A stretch of DNA of 64,000 nucleotides from Thermococcus aggregans (GTDB lineage: Archaea > Methanobacteriota_B > Thermococci > Thermococcales > Thermococcaceae), in contig NZ_CP099582.1 of assembly GCF_024022995.1 (NCBI RefSeq), forward strand, positions 1,825,108 to 1,889,107, read 5' to 3'. Each line of letters opens with the position of its first letter. Position 1 is the stretch's first letter. Under the pieces are notes generated by a model. That model saw only the letters and a program-made list of their open reading frames with translations. It made no database searches and had not been told where the DNA came from. Positions 43,888 through 53,063 of the stretch are shown piece after piece. Made by a program: the position numbers and the translations under genes.

Positions 43888-45189
43888 TCACACTATCTTC
43901 CCCAAGCCGAGCACTCTGGGAGATATAAAAGCTCCAAGCTCCTCCTTTTTCTTTCCAACAGCAGCTATGGAGTTCATGAACTCAAATACGTTCCCTACAA
44001 ACATGTTGTCTTTAAAAGGTATAAGCTCGCCGTTTTTGACGATGTAGCCGAGCTCGATGGTTAGCGAAAAATCTCCACTAATGGGATTGGCAGTGTGCTC
44101 ACCGAAGACCTTCTTTATTACAACTCCTTCAAAATCCTCAAGGTTTTCTTCCTCTCCCTCTACGATTATATTGCTCGTGCCGATGTGTGGGGGCGTTCTA
44201 AAGTCTCTCACAGCGTTTCCCGTGCTTTTCATTCCCAAAAGCCTTGCATAGGTTTCATCCAGGAGGAAATTCTCCAATATTCCATTTCCAACTAAGACTG
44301 TTCTTTGACCCGGATTTCCTTCGCCATCAAAGGAATAACTTACTATTTTGCCCTCCAGTGTTGCGTCATCTATAAGGGTAAACGATTCACTTGCCACCTT
44401 TTCTCCAACCCTCGTGAACCTGCTCCGCTTATGGTACACGTTGTCTCCTTTCAGGTTTGAAATAAACAGTTCAAGAACCGATGCGACTGAATGGGGCTCC
44501 AAAACTATTTCTCCTTCAAAAGCCCCCATGGGCTTTGCTTTATAGCTCAGCTCAGCTTCTTGTAGGGCTTTTTCAAGCCCGACTTCCAGCTCTTTCTCGA
44601 AGTCCATCATAGACCTTGAAGCCTTGTAGTAATCGCCGGTTCCAGTCTTTTCATCTTTCTTAACGACGTAAACACTAAAACTCATGCCTGTACTTTCTTC
44701 CTCTAGTTCAATTCCGTTTGAATTCGCTATGCCGTCTTTTGCTACGCCAAATGCCAGCCTTCCCGAAAAGGTATAGTTGCTTCCGTATTTTTCTCTTAGC
44801 TCACTCTCTTTCTGAGATATCCCTCTTCCCATACTTAGGGCTTCTTCAAATTCCAGCTCCGCTATCCGCTTATCGTAAATTCCACTAACCTTTTTGATCG
44901 GCTTCTTCTCAGGGAAGCCGTAAAACTTTACCTCTCCGACCCTTGCAAGCTTTATGGTCTTTTTAACAAACCTCTCGAGATCTTCTTTTGAGTGATTGAT
45001 TCCGGTTATGTATGAGAATCCCTGCTTTCCTTTGTATCCAACTCTAAGCCCTATCCCAGAATGGTACTTCCTTTGAGCCCTCTCAAGTTCACACTTCTCA
45101 ATTTTAAAGGAGCTCCCTCTCCCAATCTCCCAGTAAATTTCCCACTCAATATTCTCGCGGTTTAAGATTTTGATTAGTTCCTCTATCAT
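43888..45189 (-). CDS. TldE/PmbA family protein (TldD partner)
   Basis: 433 aa. The TldD/PmbA fold is present: WEIYWEIGRGSSFKIEKCE and GIGLRVGYKGKQGFSYITG in domain one, then IVLEPHSVASVLELFISNLKGDNVY where the HExxxH zinc motif of TldD is missing. In bacteria TldE is the inactive partner of a TldD-TldE protease that processes peptides. Further conserved pieces are GNPGQRTVLVGNGILENFLLD, STGNAVRDFRTPPHIGTSN and DFSLTIELGYIVKNGEL. It is separated from tldD by an opposite-strand lipoprotein gene. Confidence 0.88.
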   Translation of the reverse strand: MIEELIKILNRENIEWEIYWEIGRGSSFKIEKCELERAQRKYHSGIGLRVGYKGKQGFSYITGINHSKEDLERFVKKTIKLARVGEVKFYGFPEKKPIKKVSGIYDKRIAELEFEEALSMGRGISQKESELREKYGSNYTFSGRLAFGVAKDGIANSNGIELEEESTGMSFSVYVVKKDEKTGTGDYYKASRSMMDFEKELEVGLEKALQEAELSYKAKPMGAFEGEIVLEPHSVASVLELFISNLKGDNVYHKRSRFTRVGEKVASESFTLIDDATLEGKIVSYSFDGEGNPGQRTVLVGNGILENFLLDETYARLLGMKSTGNAVRDFRTPPHIGTSNIIVEGEEENLEDFEGVVIKKVFGEHTANPISGDFSLTIELGYIVKNGELIPFKDNMFVGNVFEFMNSIAAVGKKKEELGAFISPRVLGLGKIV

Positions 45190-45282
45190 CTTTTCATCCC
45201 GCTTTTCGTAGAGTAGAAAGAGTTAAAGATTTTTGGGTAAAATATATATCCTTTCTGCCAGAATTATTTTTAGGTGGGTGAA

Positions 45283-45846
45283 GTGAGATTAGCAGCTGTG
45301 GTTTTAATTTTGATCCTTCTCTCAAGTGGATGCTTGGGAGTTAACTCAACGATGTCTACTTCCCAAGAAGAAGCCTTGTATCTCATGCCCGGGTATGGAG
45401 AATTTAACGCAGGAAATATCTTGTTCAATTTAACCGATGAGCATGAGCGTTTAGAAGAGAATTTAGCATTCCTTATGCCACCCAACAGCACCATTGAAAT
45501 CAAAGGTCTTCTCTTTGCCAAAAAATACAGCATAAATCAGAAGGAGTGCTATTATAAAGGAAAAGCAAAACTCAGTGCCTTTTTAGGAGATTCAAACACT
45601 TCAAACAGCTGGAGCTATCTTCAGAGCAGACTTAAAAGGGTCGAAAATATAAGCGTTGAAATAGTCCCAAAAGAGACTACCATATCTGAAAACAAAAACG
45701 CAACTTTTGAAATAATAATAAAGACAGAAAACGTAAAACTCGGCGAGACTTACCACATTTACATCGTCGCATTTGGAGAAGATGGATGGAAGGCCTGGGC
45801 TAGGATAGAGGTGAAGATCTGGGGCTTAGAGGAGACCTCCCACTAA
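45283..45846 (+). CDS. Putative lipoprotein (187 aa)
   Basis: A signal peptide with lipobox LAAVVLILILLSSGC is followed by a Ser/Thr-rich spacer and a beta-rich extracellular domain (PPNSTIEIKGLLFAKKY, ENKNATFEIIIKTENVKLGETYHIYIVAFG) with several N-glycosylation-type NxS/T sites. GTG 45283 follows AGGTGGG; GTG 45274 is the alternative. It lies on the opposite strand between tldE and tldD and overlaps the tldD end by 21 bases. The family was not recognised. Confidence 0.72.
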   Translation: MRLAAVVLILILLSSGCLGVNSTMSTSQEEALYLMPGYGEFNAGNILFNLTDEHERLEENLAFLMPPNSTIEIKGLLFAKKYSINQKECYYKGKAKLSAFLGDSNTSNSWSYLQSRLKRVENISVEIVPKETTISENKNATFEIIIKTENVKLGETYHIYIVAFGEDGWKAWARIEVKIWGLEETSH

Positions 45847-47193
45847 TGCCCGTGTTAAAACATGCGGACCTCCATCATCGACCGAGACCCACTGTCCCTT
45901 TCCACAATAGCCGGGAAACTCGATTTTAAGGTCTTTTCCAATTGCCCTTATATTTTTGAGGACATCCAGAATCTTGCCTGAGAGCGCAACGTCCCTTATT
46001 GGTGTTTTTATCTCCCCGTTCTCGATTATATAGCCTTCCTTAGCACCGAACATAAAGGTGCCGTTTGCTATATCTACCTGCCCTCCTTTGTCCCCTATGA
46101 GGTACAGTCCGTTTTTAACCTCCTCGAGCATCTCCTCAAAACTCCAGTCTCTGGGCTCTATGTAAGTGTTGCTCATTCTAACCAGGGGCTGATAGTTGTA
46201 GCTCTGAGCTCTTCCGTGCCCATTTGGCTCTAAATTGAAGAAAGCAGCTGTTTCTCTGTCGAGGAGATATTCCTTCAAGACCCCGTCTTTTATGATTTCA
46301 ACCCTTCTCCCCTTGATTCCCTCGTCATCGTAAATGTAAGAGCCGAACTTTCCTTTCAAAGTTGGGTCATCTACAACGGTAAGCTCCTCAACGGCTATCT
46401 TCTCTCCGAGCTTCCCTTCCAGTATGCTTTCGCCATTTTTAACTGCATCACCTTCTGCCGCGTGTCCAAGGGCTTCGTGGATAAAAACTCCCGCAAGTTC
46501 TGGGTCGATTATTACATCAAACTCACCGGAGGGGGGTAGAGAAGCGTCCAAAAGCTCCTTTGCTTTATTTTTAACAAAAGAAGCCCAGTACTCTAAGTCC
46601 AGACTCTCTATAATTTCCCATCCCGAAGTACCTCCAAAAACTTTCCAATAGGTCTGCATGTCGTCGCCCTTCTTTGCGGTGACCGAGAAACTCAAGCGAA
46701 TTCTGGGAACGATCGTTCTGATCTCGCTTCCGACAGAATTAAAATAAAACTGCTCCTTTGTTCCATCCCCATAGGCTATCTTTCTGTTTGGTATGTTATC
46801 GCCCATTAGAAGAGAGTCCAGTTCTTTTAAAAAGGCTATTTTTTCTTCCAGATCTACTTCAGAAGAAGGCTTCTTAACCCTAATTTCTGCATTGTCCTTA
46901 ATTGGATCTCCAATATATATCTTCGAATTTCCCCTTGTGGCTTTTGCAATTTTCATTGCGGTCTCTATTGCTTTTTCTGCTCTCCTTATGTCGTTTGCTG
47001 AAGAGAAGCCCCAAGAGCCGTCAAAAGCCCTAACGCCAATACCTATCTCCATGTTTGAGGAAATGTCTTCGAAGTGAGAATTCTGCATCTCAATGTGGGT
47101 TGCGCTTATTCTGGCTATTCTGACCTCATAGTAAGGCACATGGTATTTTTCCGCCAGCTCTTCGGCTTTTTTGATTAACTTTTCGATCTCCAT
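45826..47193 (-). CDS. tldD: TldD family zinc metalloprotease
   Basis: 455 aa. The active subunit of the TldD/TldE pair: HEALGHAAEGD (HExxxH) supplies the zinc ligands, in the segment FDVIIDPELAGVFIHEALGH. Other family parts: ISSNMEIGIGVRAFDGSWGFSSAN, GKFGSYIYDDEGIKGRRVE, HGRAQSYNYQPLVRMSNTY and KDLKIEFPGYCGKGQWV. The C-terminal Cys is a possible fourth ligand. ATG 47193 lies at the start of a run; tldE is about 650 bases downstream on the same strand. Confidence 0.93.
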   Translation of the reverse strand: MEIEKLIKKAEELAEKYHVPYYEVRIARISATHIEMQNSHFEDISSNMEIGIGVRAFDGSWGFSSANDIRRAEKAIETAMKIAKATRGNSKIYIGDPIKDNAEIRVKKPSSEVDLEEKIAFLKELDSLLMGDNIPNRKIAYGDGTKEQFYFNSVGSEIRTIVPRIRLSFSVTAKKGDDMQTYWKVFGGTSGWEIIESLDLEYWASFVKNKAKELLDASLPPSGEFDVIIDPELAGVFIHEALGHAAEGDAVKNGESILEGKLGEKIAVEELTVVDDPTLKGKFGSYIYDDEGIKGRRVEIIKDGVLKEYLLDRETAAFFNLEPNGHGRAQSYNYQPLVRMSNTYIEPRDWSFEEMLEEVKNGLYLIGDKGGQVDIANGTFMFGAKEGYIIENGEIKTPIRDVALSGKILDVLKNIRAIGKDLKIEFPGYCGKGQWVSVDDGGPHVLTRALVGGLL

Positions 47194-47262
47194 AGAACCC
47201 CCAAAGAAGAGAACCGGGCAAGGTTTATATTATTTTTGGAAAAGGAGAAGAAAGAAGAGAGC

Positions 47263-48762
47263 TCAATAATCAACTTCTCCCTTTTTCTTGAGCTCTTTGT
47301 ACATCCTCCACGTTACAATTGGCTTTTTAGTTGCAAGGACATCGTCAACTCTTTTAACTGCTGTATTGTGCGGAGCACTCTTGACTATTTCTGGATTGGT
47401 GTAGGCTTCTTCGCTGATCTTCTTAAGCGCCTCAACGTAGGCATCGAGCTCTTCCTTACTGACAGTTTCTGTTGGTTCAATCATCAACGCTTCGTGCACT
47501 ATTAATGGGAAGTAAATCGTTGGAGCGTGCAATCCAAAGTCGAGCAACCTCTTGGCAACGTCTAAGGCCTTGACTCCTGTTTCTTTTCTCATGGGCTCCG
47601 CTGAAAATACTACCTCGTGTTTTCTGAGCTCTTTGTGAGGCAACTCGTATCCCCTCGTGCCCTTTAGCTTTTGTGCGAGGTAATTGGCATTGAGCACTGC
47701 AACCTCCGCGGCTTCCCTAAGCCCGTCTCTTCCCATGATCTTAAGATACGTGAGCGCTCTAACAAGCACCGTAAAGTTTCCATAGAACTCCTTGACCTTC
47801 CCTATGCTCTTTGGAACGTCGTAGTTGAGGTAGTACTTCTCTCCGTCGAAGTCAACTAGTGGAACTGGCAAGTAGTCCACGAGGTGCTTCTTTACTCCCA
47901 CGGGCCCTGCTCCAGGACCGCCTCCTCCGTGAGGTGTTGAAAACGTCTTGTGAAGGTTTATGTGGACGATGTCAAAGCCCATGTCTCCGGGCCTTACTTT
48001 ACCGAGAATTCCGTTTAAGTTAGCACCGTCATAGTAGAGCAGTCCGCCGGCTTTGTGGACTATTTTCGCTATCTCCAAAATGTCTTCTTCGAATATTCCC
48101 AGAGTGTTGGGGTTTGTGAGCATTATTCCCGCTGTCCTTTCGCTTACCGCATTTTCCAGAGCCTCTAAATCGACCATACCTTGCTCGTTTGAGGGAATTT
48201 CTATAACTCTAAAGCCAGCCATCGCGGCCGATGCAGGGTTTGTACCGTGGGCTGAGTCCGGGACTATTATTTCATCCCTCTGGGTCTCTCCCCTGTCGAG
48301 GTGGTATGCTCTCATTATCATAACTCCAGTGAACTCTCCATTCGCTCCAGCCGCGGGCTGCAGGGTAAAGCGATCCATTCCTGTGATCTCTTTAAGCCAC
48401 TGCTCAAGCTCCCACATTATCTGTAAAGCACCTTGAACCGTCCTTTGATCTTGGTACGGGTGAATAAAGGCAACTTTCGGGTGGTTTGCAAACTCCTCAT
48501 TTATCTTGGGGTTGTATTTCATGGTACAAGAGCCAAGTGGATAAATGCCCGAGTCAACGCCATAGTTCATTTCGCTTAGCCTTGTATAGTGTTTGACGAC
48601 CTCAGGTTCACTAACTTCAGGGAGTTCAAGGCTTTTTCTCCTCAACTTCTCTGGGATTTGAACCTCAACGTCTTCGATAGGCTCGGGGAGGGTAAATCCA
48701 ACTCTTCCCGGTTTTGAGAGTTCAAAAATCAAGGGTTCGTCCCATTTAGCCTGCCTGAACAT
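47263..48762 (-). CDS. gcvPB: Glycine dehydrogenase (decarboxylating) subunit 2, P-protein beta-type
   Basis: 499 aa. The PLP-binding half of the split glycine cleavage P-protein: the Lys is in [23 protein letters not shown]. Other family blocks are [62 protein letters not shown] and [15 protein letters not shown]. It decarboxylates glycine and passes aminomethyl to lipoyl-H protein; gcvH and gcvT are not in this window. The most likely start is ATG 48762, six bases after GAGGTGA; ATG 48768 and GTG 48771 sit on the ribosome-binding site. Confidence 0.95.
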   Translation of the reverse strand: MFRQAKWDEPLIFELSKPGRVGFTLPEPIEDVEVQIPEKLRRKSLELPEVSEPEVVKHYTRLSEMNYGVDSGIYPLGSCTMKYNPKINEEFANHPKVAFIHPYQDQRTVQGALQIMWELEQWLKEITGMDRFTLQPAAGANGEFTGVMIMRAYHLDRGETQRDEIIVPDSAHGTNPASAAMAGFRVIEIPSNEQGMVDLEALENAVSERTAGIMLTNPNTLGIFEEDILEIAKIVHKAGGLLYYDGANLNGILGKVRPGDMGFDIVHINLHKTFSTPHGGGGPGAGPVGVKKHLVDYLPVPLVDFDGEKYYLNYDVPKSIGKVKEFYGNFTVLVRALTYLKIMGRDGLREAAEVAVLNANYLAQKLKGTRGYELPHKELRKHEVVFSAEPMRKETGVKALDVAKRLLDFGLHAPTIYFPLIVHEALMIEPTETVSKEELDAYVEALKKISEEAYTNPEIVKSAPHNTAVKRVDDVLATKKPIVTWRMYKELKKKGEVDY

Positions 48763-48772
48763 CTTCATCACC

Positions 48773-50128
48773 TCACAGCTCAGCCTCGTCTAGTATTTCT
48801 TTGACGTTTTTCACAAGAGCCTCTACCCACTCTCTTCTCGTTGTTTCGGTCACTGCCAGCAGAGCGGTCTCGCCGAGCTCTGGGAAGTATGGTTTTAGAT
48901 AGAAGCCGCCGTGTATTCCTCTCTCAAGTAGCTTCTCGTGAATAACTTCGTAGGGAATCTCAAATGTTGCCGGGACGTCTTTGAAGTTAACAGCATCAAA
49001 CGGTATTTCGGCAACCTCGCTCAGCCTCTTCTTGAAGTACGCGGTGTTCTTTAGGATTATCTCTCCAAGCTTCTCAAGCCCTTTCGGTCCGAGGGAAGCA
49101 AGGTGAATCGCAGCCGCAACTGCCACAAGGGCTTCGTTTGAACATATATTCGATGTGGCTTTAGCCCTCCTTATGTGCTGTTCTCTCGTCTGGAGCGTCA
49201 TCACAAAAGCTCTCTTACCTTCTGCATCCTTTGTCATCCCTATAATCCTTCCTGGCATTTGCCTTATCAGTGCTTTATCGTTCTTGATGGCAAATATTCC
49301 AGCTCTGGGACCTCCAAAGTTCAGTGCACTTCCGAGAAATGATGCTTCTCCCACTACAATGTCCGCTCCCAAGTTGCCTGGAGCCTCTACTATGCCTAAA
49401 ATCGTTGGGTCAACACCGACTACAAAGAGTGCATCGTTTTCATGGGCGATTTCTCCGATTTCTTTTATCTGCTCTTCAATTATTCCGAAGAAGTTGGGGA
49501 GCTCAACATAGACTCCGGCGGCGTCTTTTGCTTTCTCCTTTAATTCTTCAAGATCCATCTGTCCTTTCTCGTTCCATTTTACGTATTCTATTTCTATGCC
49601 CGCTCCCTTCACGAAGGTCTCTAGAACCATTTTTCTCTCCGGATGAATGTGCCTTGGAACCACGAATTTGTTCTTTCTTTTAACCCTAGCCGCCATTCTG
49701 GCTGCTTCACCTAAGGCAGTTCCCCAGTCATACATTGAGGCATTTACAATCTCCAAGCCTACAAGTTCCCCAATCAAGCTCTGGTATTCGAAAAGTGCTT
49801 GCAGCATTCCTTGGCTTATCTCCGCTTGGTATGGGGTATAGGAGGTTATGAACTCGCTTCTTTCTATGAGGTGCTTCACATGAGCCGGCACGTAGTGGAA
49901 ATAAGCTCCAGCACCAAGAAAAGTTGGCATTTCAAGGACGGTCTTGTTTTTGTTGAGAATTTCGTTCATTTCAAGGAAAACTTCGTATTCGCTTTTGCCT
50001 TCTGGAAGATTGAACTCCTGGACAACGCCTTTTGGGATATCAGAGAAAAGGTCTTCAATGCTTTTAAACCCAATTTCTCTGAGCATCTCTTCCTTGTGTG
50101 CTGAGTTTGGGATGTAGTGCTTACCCAT
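48773..50128 (-). CDS. gcvPA: Glycine dehydrogenase (decarboxylating) subunit 1, P-protein alpha-type
   Basis: 451 aa. Begins [21 protein letters not shown]; with the partner it makes up the glycine cleavage P-protein. Conserved segments: [57 protein letters not shown] and [17 protein letters not shown]. The open frame extends 30 codons upstream, but ATG 50128 follows GGGTGATAAAA. The stop is directly before the gcvPB ribosome-binding site, forming a two-gene operon. Confidence 0.95.
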   Translation of the reverse strand: MGKHYIPNSAHKEEMLREIGFKSIEDLFSDIPKGVVQEFNLPEGKSEYEVFLEMNEILNKNKTVLEMPTFLGAGAYFHYVPAHVKHLIERSEFITSYTPYQAEISQGMLQALFEYQSLIGELVGLEIVNASMYDWGTALGEAARMAARVKRKNKFVVPRHIHPERKMVLETFVKGAGIEIEYVKWNEKGQMDLEELKEKAKDAAGVYVELPNFFGIIEEQIKEIGEIAHENDALFVVGVDPTILGIVEAPGNLGADIVVGEASFLGSALNFGGPRAGIFAIKNDKALIRQMPGRIIGMTKDAEGKRAFVMTLQTREQHIRRAKATSNICSNEALVAVAAAIHLASLGPKGLEKLGEIILKNTAYFKKRLSEVAEIPFDAVNFKDVPATFEIPYEVIHEKLLERGIHGGFYLKPYFPELGETALLAVTETTRREWVEALVKNVKEILDEAEL

Positions 50129-50259
50129 TTTTATCACCCTTTTGAAATTATCATCTAAATATTTCGCTCTACTAAAATATATGTTTTGTGGAGGATAAAA
50201 CTTAAAGGCAAGTGGCACACATTGAGCTCCAGCGGTAGAATGAAGAGGGGGACTTAACC

Positions 50260-50952
50260 ATGATAATTGCCTTTGATTTCGACGGAACGCTTGTGGACAG
50301 CTACTCCGTTATAGAAGAGGCATTTAGAAGAGCATTGAAAAAGCATTTTCCTTGGCTTCCTTTTAAGGGGTTATTTGCTAAAATCCTCACTAAAATAGAG
50401 CTCTATTTTGAGCGCCCCAAATTTGGACGGCATAGATATAAAGTAAAGCAGCCGAGACTTTTCAGAACTAAATTCGCTCGCACATGGTTTGAAGAAAGGA
50501 CAAAGCTTTCGAAGCCAATTGATGACTCCAAGGAACTCTTGAAAAAGCTTAAAGAGGAAGGGCATATTGTGATATCCTTCTCTGCGGAGGACTTTTTGGA
50601 AGGAATGAAGGAATATAGGCTGAGAGTAAGCGGTTTCTATGACCTTTTTGATGATGTGATAATTTTCGGAAGAGACATAACAATCTGTGAAGCCCTCCAG
50701 CTCGTCAGAGAAAAATACGGAGATGACATCTTTGTATGGGTTGACGACAAGCCATGGCGCTTTATAGGAAGGGGAGATGAGAATACTGAATACGTATGGT
50801 ATTACTTCCCCCCAACGGCGAAATATGTTACCAAAGAAATTCTAGATCAAATCCCACACCTTCACGTTATCCAAGACCTCTGGAGCCTCTTTGACGTGAT
50901 AGAGAGAATTAAAAGCGAAAGAGGCCTTTCTCGTTTACCCTCTCAATCCTGA
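50260..50952 (+). CDS. HAD-superfamily hydrolase
   Basis: 230 aa. Motif I is [13 protein letters not shown] with both Asp, motif II is [14 protein letters not shown], and motif IV is [14 protein letters not shown] with paired acids. A phosphatase of small phosphorylated metabolites is likely, but the substrate cannot be assigned from sequence. GGGGGAC lies before ATG 50260. The residues after about 200 are probably a disordered tail. Confidence 0.85.
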   Translation: MIIAFDFDGTLVDSYSVIEEAFRRALKKHFPWLPFKGLFAKILTKIELYFERPKFGRHRYKVKQPRLFRTKFARTWFEERTKLSKPIDDSKELLKKLKEEGHIVISFSAEDFLEGMKEYRLRVSGFYDLFDDVIIFGRDITICEALQLVREKYGDDIFVWVDDKPWRFIGRGDENTEYVWYYFPPTAKYVTKEILDQIPHLHVIQDLWSLFDVIERIKSERGLSRLPSQS

Positions 50953-51085
50953 GTTCTAAAGTATTTTTGGGCTTGTTACTAAAGCTTGGTTCTCCAATCT
51001 TCTTCCTTCTCTCTCGTAAAGTCCTAGTGAAAAGCACGTCTGCCTTTGCGAACTCCTCTTTAGGCAGTATGTTTAAAAATCCCAA
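50909..51085 (-). CDS. Possible small protein (58 aa), overlapping the end of the HAD gene
   Basis: On the minus strand, a frame from TTG 51085 (LGFLNILPKEEFAKADVLFT) runs through LRERRKKIGEPSFSNKPKN to a TAA at 50909. The charged helical texture looks protein-like and it fills an otherwise empty interval, but there is no clear ribosome-binding site and its start lies on the TATA-like element of the next plus-strand gene. Weak call. Confidence 0.3.
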   Translation of the reverse strand: MGFLNILPKEEFAKADVLFTRTLRERRKKIGEPSFSNKPKNTLELRIERVNEKGLFRF

Positions 51086-51100
51086 CGAAGAGTTTCAATC

Positions 51101-51778
51101 ATGTATGAACTCCTTCCCCAGAAGGGCATTAAAATTGGAAATTCAATTGTGATAGCGGATCTCCACATTGGATACGAGGAGAGCATGGCGAAGGAAGGCG
51201 TTTATCTTCCAAAAGCCTTTAAACAAATGCTCGACTCCATCGTTGCCCTTCTCAAAGAAGAGCGGCCAAAAAGATTGATCATAAACGGCGACCTCAAGCA
51301 CTCATTCGTTCCGCTTAAGCGTGAGAAGTTGGAGCTTAAGGCTTTTTTTGAACATGTCATGCCCCTCGTGGAGGAAGTAGTCGTTGTGAGGGGAAACCAC
51401 GACGTGGGAATAAACTGGATCAAAGAACTTGGGGTGGAGGTTGTTGAGGAACTTGAGCTCAAGGGGTGGAAAATAGTCCACGGCCACAAGCTTGTTGAAG
51501 GAGAAAAATTCATCATAGGGCATGAACATCCGGCAATTCGGCTTAGGGATGAAGTGGGAGCGTTAATAAAAGTCCCAATCTTTTTGGTGGGGGAAAGCTT
51601 GATAGTGCTCCCGGCCTTTTCTCCGTGGGCATATGGAAACGACATCCTTAGGGAGATTGTTTCTCCTTTTCTTAAACACGTAGAGCTGACTAACTTTGAG
51701 GTTTTTGTCCCACTGGAAAAGGAGCTCTTGAGTTTTGGAAAGCTTGGCGACCTAGTTAAAGCTCTCCAGAAAATCTGA
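51101..51778 (+). CDS. Calcineurin-like metallophosphoesterase (ICC-like)
   Basis: 225 aa. The two-metal site motifs are in order: VIADLHIGYEE, LIINGDLKHSF, VVVRGNHDVG, KIVHGHKLV and FIIGHEHPAIRL. The enzyme probably cleaves phosphodiesters of nucleotides or nucleic acids; archaeal relatives are often linked to DNA-repair helicases, but none is adjacent here. The TATA-like GTTTAAAAA at 51071-51079 is about 25 bases before ATG 51101, suggesting a leaderless mRNA. Confidence 0.9.
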   Translation: MYELLPQKGIKIGNSIVIADLHIGYEESMAKEGVYLPKAFKQMLDSIVALLKEERPKRLIINGDLKHSFVPLKREKLELKAFFEHVMPLVEEVVVVRGNHDVGINWIKELGVEVVEELELKGWKIVHGHKLVEGEKFIIGHEHPAIRLRDEVGALIKVPIFLVGESLIVLPAFSPWAYGNDILREIVSPFLKHVELTNFEVFVPLEKELLSFGKLGDLVKALQKI

Positions 51779-51824
51779 CCACAAAAATTAAAATCAAAGG
51801 ACTCAAACTTCTTTTGGTGGTAGC

Positions 51825-52523
51825 ATGGATGTACTAAGCACGATAATATTCTTTGCCTATGCTCCTGCTTTGGCGATACTCTGGTATTTCTATCACGAGG
51901 ATAAATACGAACCAGAACCCAAACGCTACGTTATAGCAACGTTCATTGTTGGGGCAACTCTATCTGTTGGGGTTGCAATGGTACTTGAGGCATTTTTAGT
52001 ACGGGGAGAATTTGGATATGCCCTCTTACCGGCAACCGCATTCTACATGGCACTTGTAGCAGGCGTTGTAGAGGAGCCTGCAAAAGCCCTGGCCATTAGG
52101 ATCCCATTTAAAGCAGGTCAAATGGATGGGATAATGGATGGAGTTGTTTATGGTGTAGCGGCAGGATTGGGATTTGCAGCAACCGAGAACTTTTTATATG
52201 GTCTCGGTTTTGGAGTTGGAACCACCATAGTAAGGGCCTTCTTAACTCCCTTTGCCCATGCCACTTGGAGTGCAATCGTTGGCGTTGGATATGGTCTAAA
52301 AGCAGAAGGTAAAATTCAAGGCGTCTCAAGTTACTTTGCCCTTGCAATACTGCTCCACTTCCTTTGGGACTATTTTGCATTTTTGAGCCTTGCAATCCCC
52401 GCATATTACATCTTCACAATACTGCTGATCTTTATCAACATAGCCCTTATCAGATACTTCATAATGCTTGGGCAGAAGGAAGATTTGGAAAAGGTATGGT
52501 TCTACTGGTTCATTAGGAGGTGA
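51825..52523 (+). CDS. PrsW family intramembrane metalloprotease
   Basis: 232 aa, about seven transmembrane helices. The PrsW/CPBP-like active residues are visible: GVVEEPAKALAI (paired Glu), GFAATENFLYGLGFG (Glu-Asn), LTPFAHATWSAIVGVG (His) and LLHFLWDYFAFLS (His). Bacterial PrsW cleaves an anti-sigma factor; in archaea the substrate is unknown. GGTGGTAGC precedes ATG 51825. A small soluble gene follows five bases later. Confidence 0.9.
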   Translation: MDVLSTIIFFAYAPALAILWYFYHEDKYEPEPKRYVIATFIVGATLSVGVAMVLEAFLVRGEFGYALLPATAFYMALVAGVVEEPAKALAIRIPFKAGQMDGIMDGVVYGVAAGLGFAATENFLYGLGFGVGTTIVRAFLTPFAHATWSAIVGVGYGLKAEGKIQGVSSYFALAILLHFLWDYFAFLSLAIPAYYIFTILLIFINIALIRYFIMLGQKEDLEKVWFYWFIRR

Positions 52524-52527
52524 GGCT

Positions 52528-52734
52528 ATGAAGGAAAAAATAGAGCGAGCTCTCTTTGAGGCGAGGCCTTACATTGAATATTATGAAGAGCTAAAGAAAA
52601 AAGTCGAAGAGATAAGCTCAAAAGTCCAAGATGAGGCTTCCTTTGTTAAGGCAGTGGAGGAAGAAATGAAGAATGCCCAGGAGCCCTTTAAAACCGATTT
52701 GAGGATATTCCTTCAAAAGTTTAGCTCTCTTTAG
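52528..52734 (+). CDS. Small conserved hypothetical protein (68 aa)
   Basis: A helical protein, MKEKIERALFEARPYIEYYEELKKKVEEIS...FVKAVEEEMKNAQEPF, probably with a short coiled coil. AGGAGGTGAGG is a strong Shine-Dalgarno before ATG 52528 and lies in the end of the PrsW gene, so the two form an operon. Function unknown. Confidence 0.75.
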   Translation: MKEKIERALFEARPYIEYYEELKKKVEEISSKVQDEASFVKAVEEEMKNAQEPFKTDLRIFLQKFSSL

Positions 52735-53063
52735 GCGGGTTATTCCAGATATTTTCGAAAAATTTTTATTTTATTCTACAATTTCATTAGTAAATTTTCG
52801 AAAATGACACCAACTTTTGATTACCAGTGACTTACAAAACTACATTTATGTATGTCTTTTCTGTGTTATGCCCGTTTTATAGGCTTTATGATAAAAGACC
52901 AACGCGATTGCTTTTTTGTGCATTTTAATGGTTTATAATTCTCTCTAACGAATAAAATCGGTCTGAAAAACTTTATATGTCCAAAAAAGACAGAATGCCT
53001 TGCTTTTGTATCCCAAGTATATAGAACAAACCGAATGTACAAAAATGTACGGAGGGTTGAAAA
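52735..53063 (+). promoter_or_regulatory. 329-bp control region upstream of the OPT transporter
   Basis: It holds two identical palindromes TTTTCGAAAA (52752-52761 and 52795-52804), 43 bases apart centre to centre; TATA candidates CTTTATATG (52971-52979) and AGTATATAG (53016-53024); and a direct repeat of TGTAC exactly ten bases apart (53036-53040, 53046-53050) just before the GGAGGG ribosome-binding site. No gene is seen in it. Regulation of the transporter through these sites is inferred. Confidence 0.5.
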
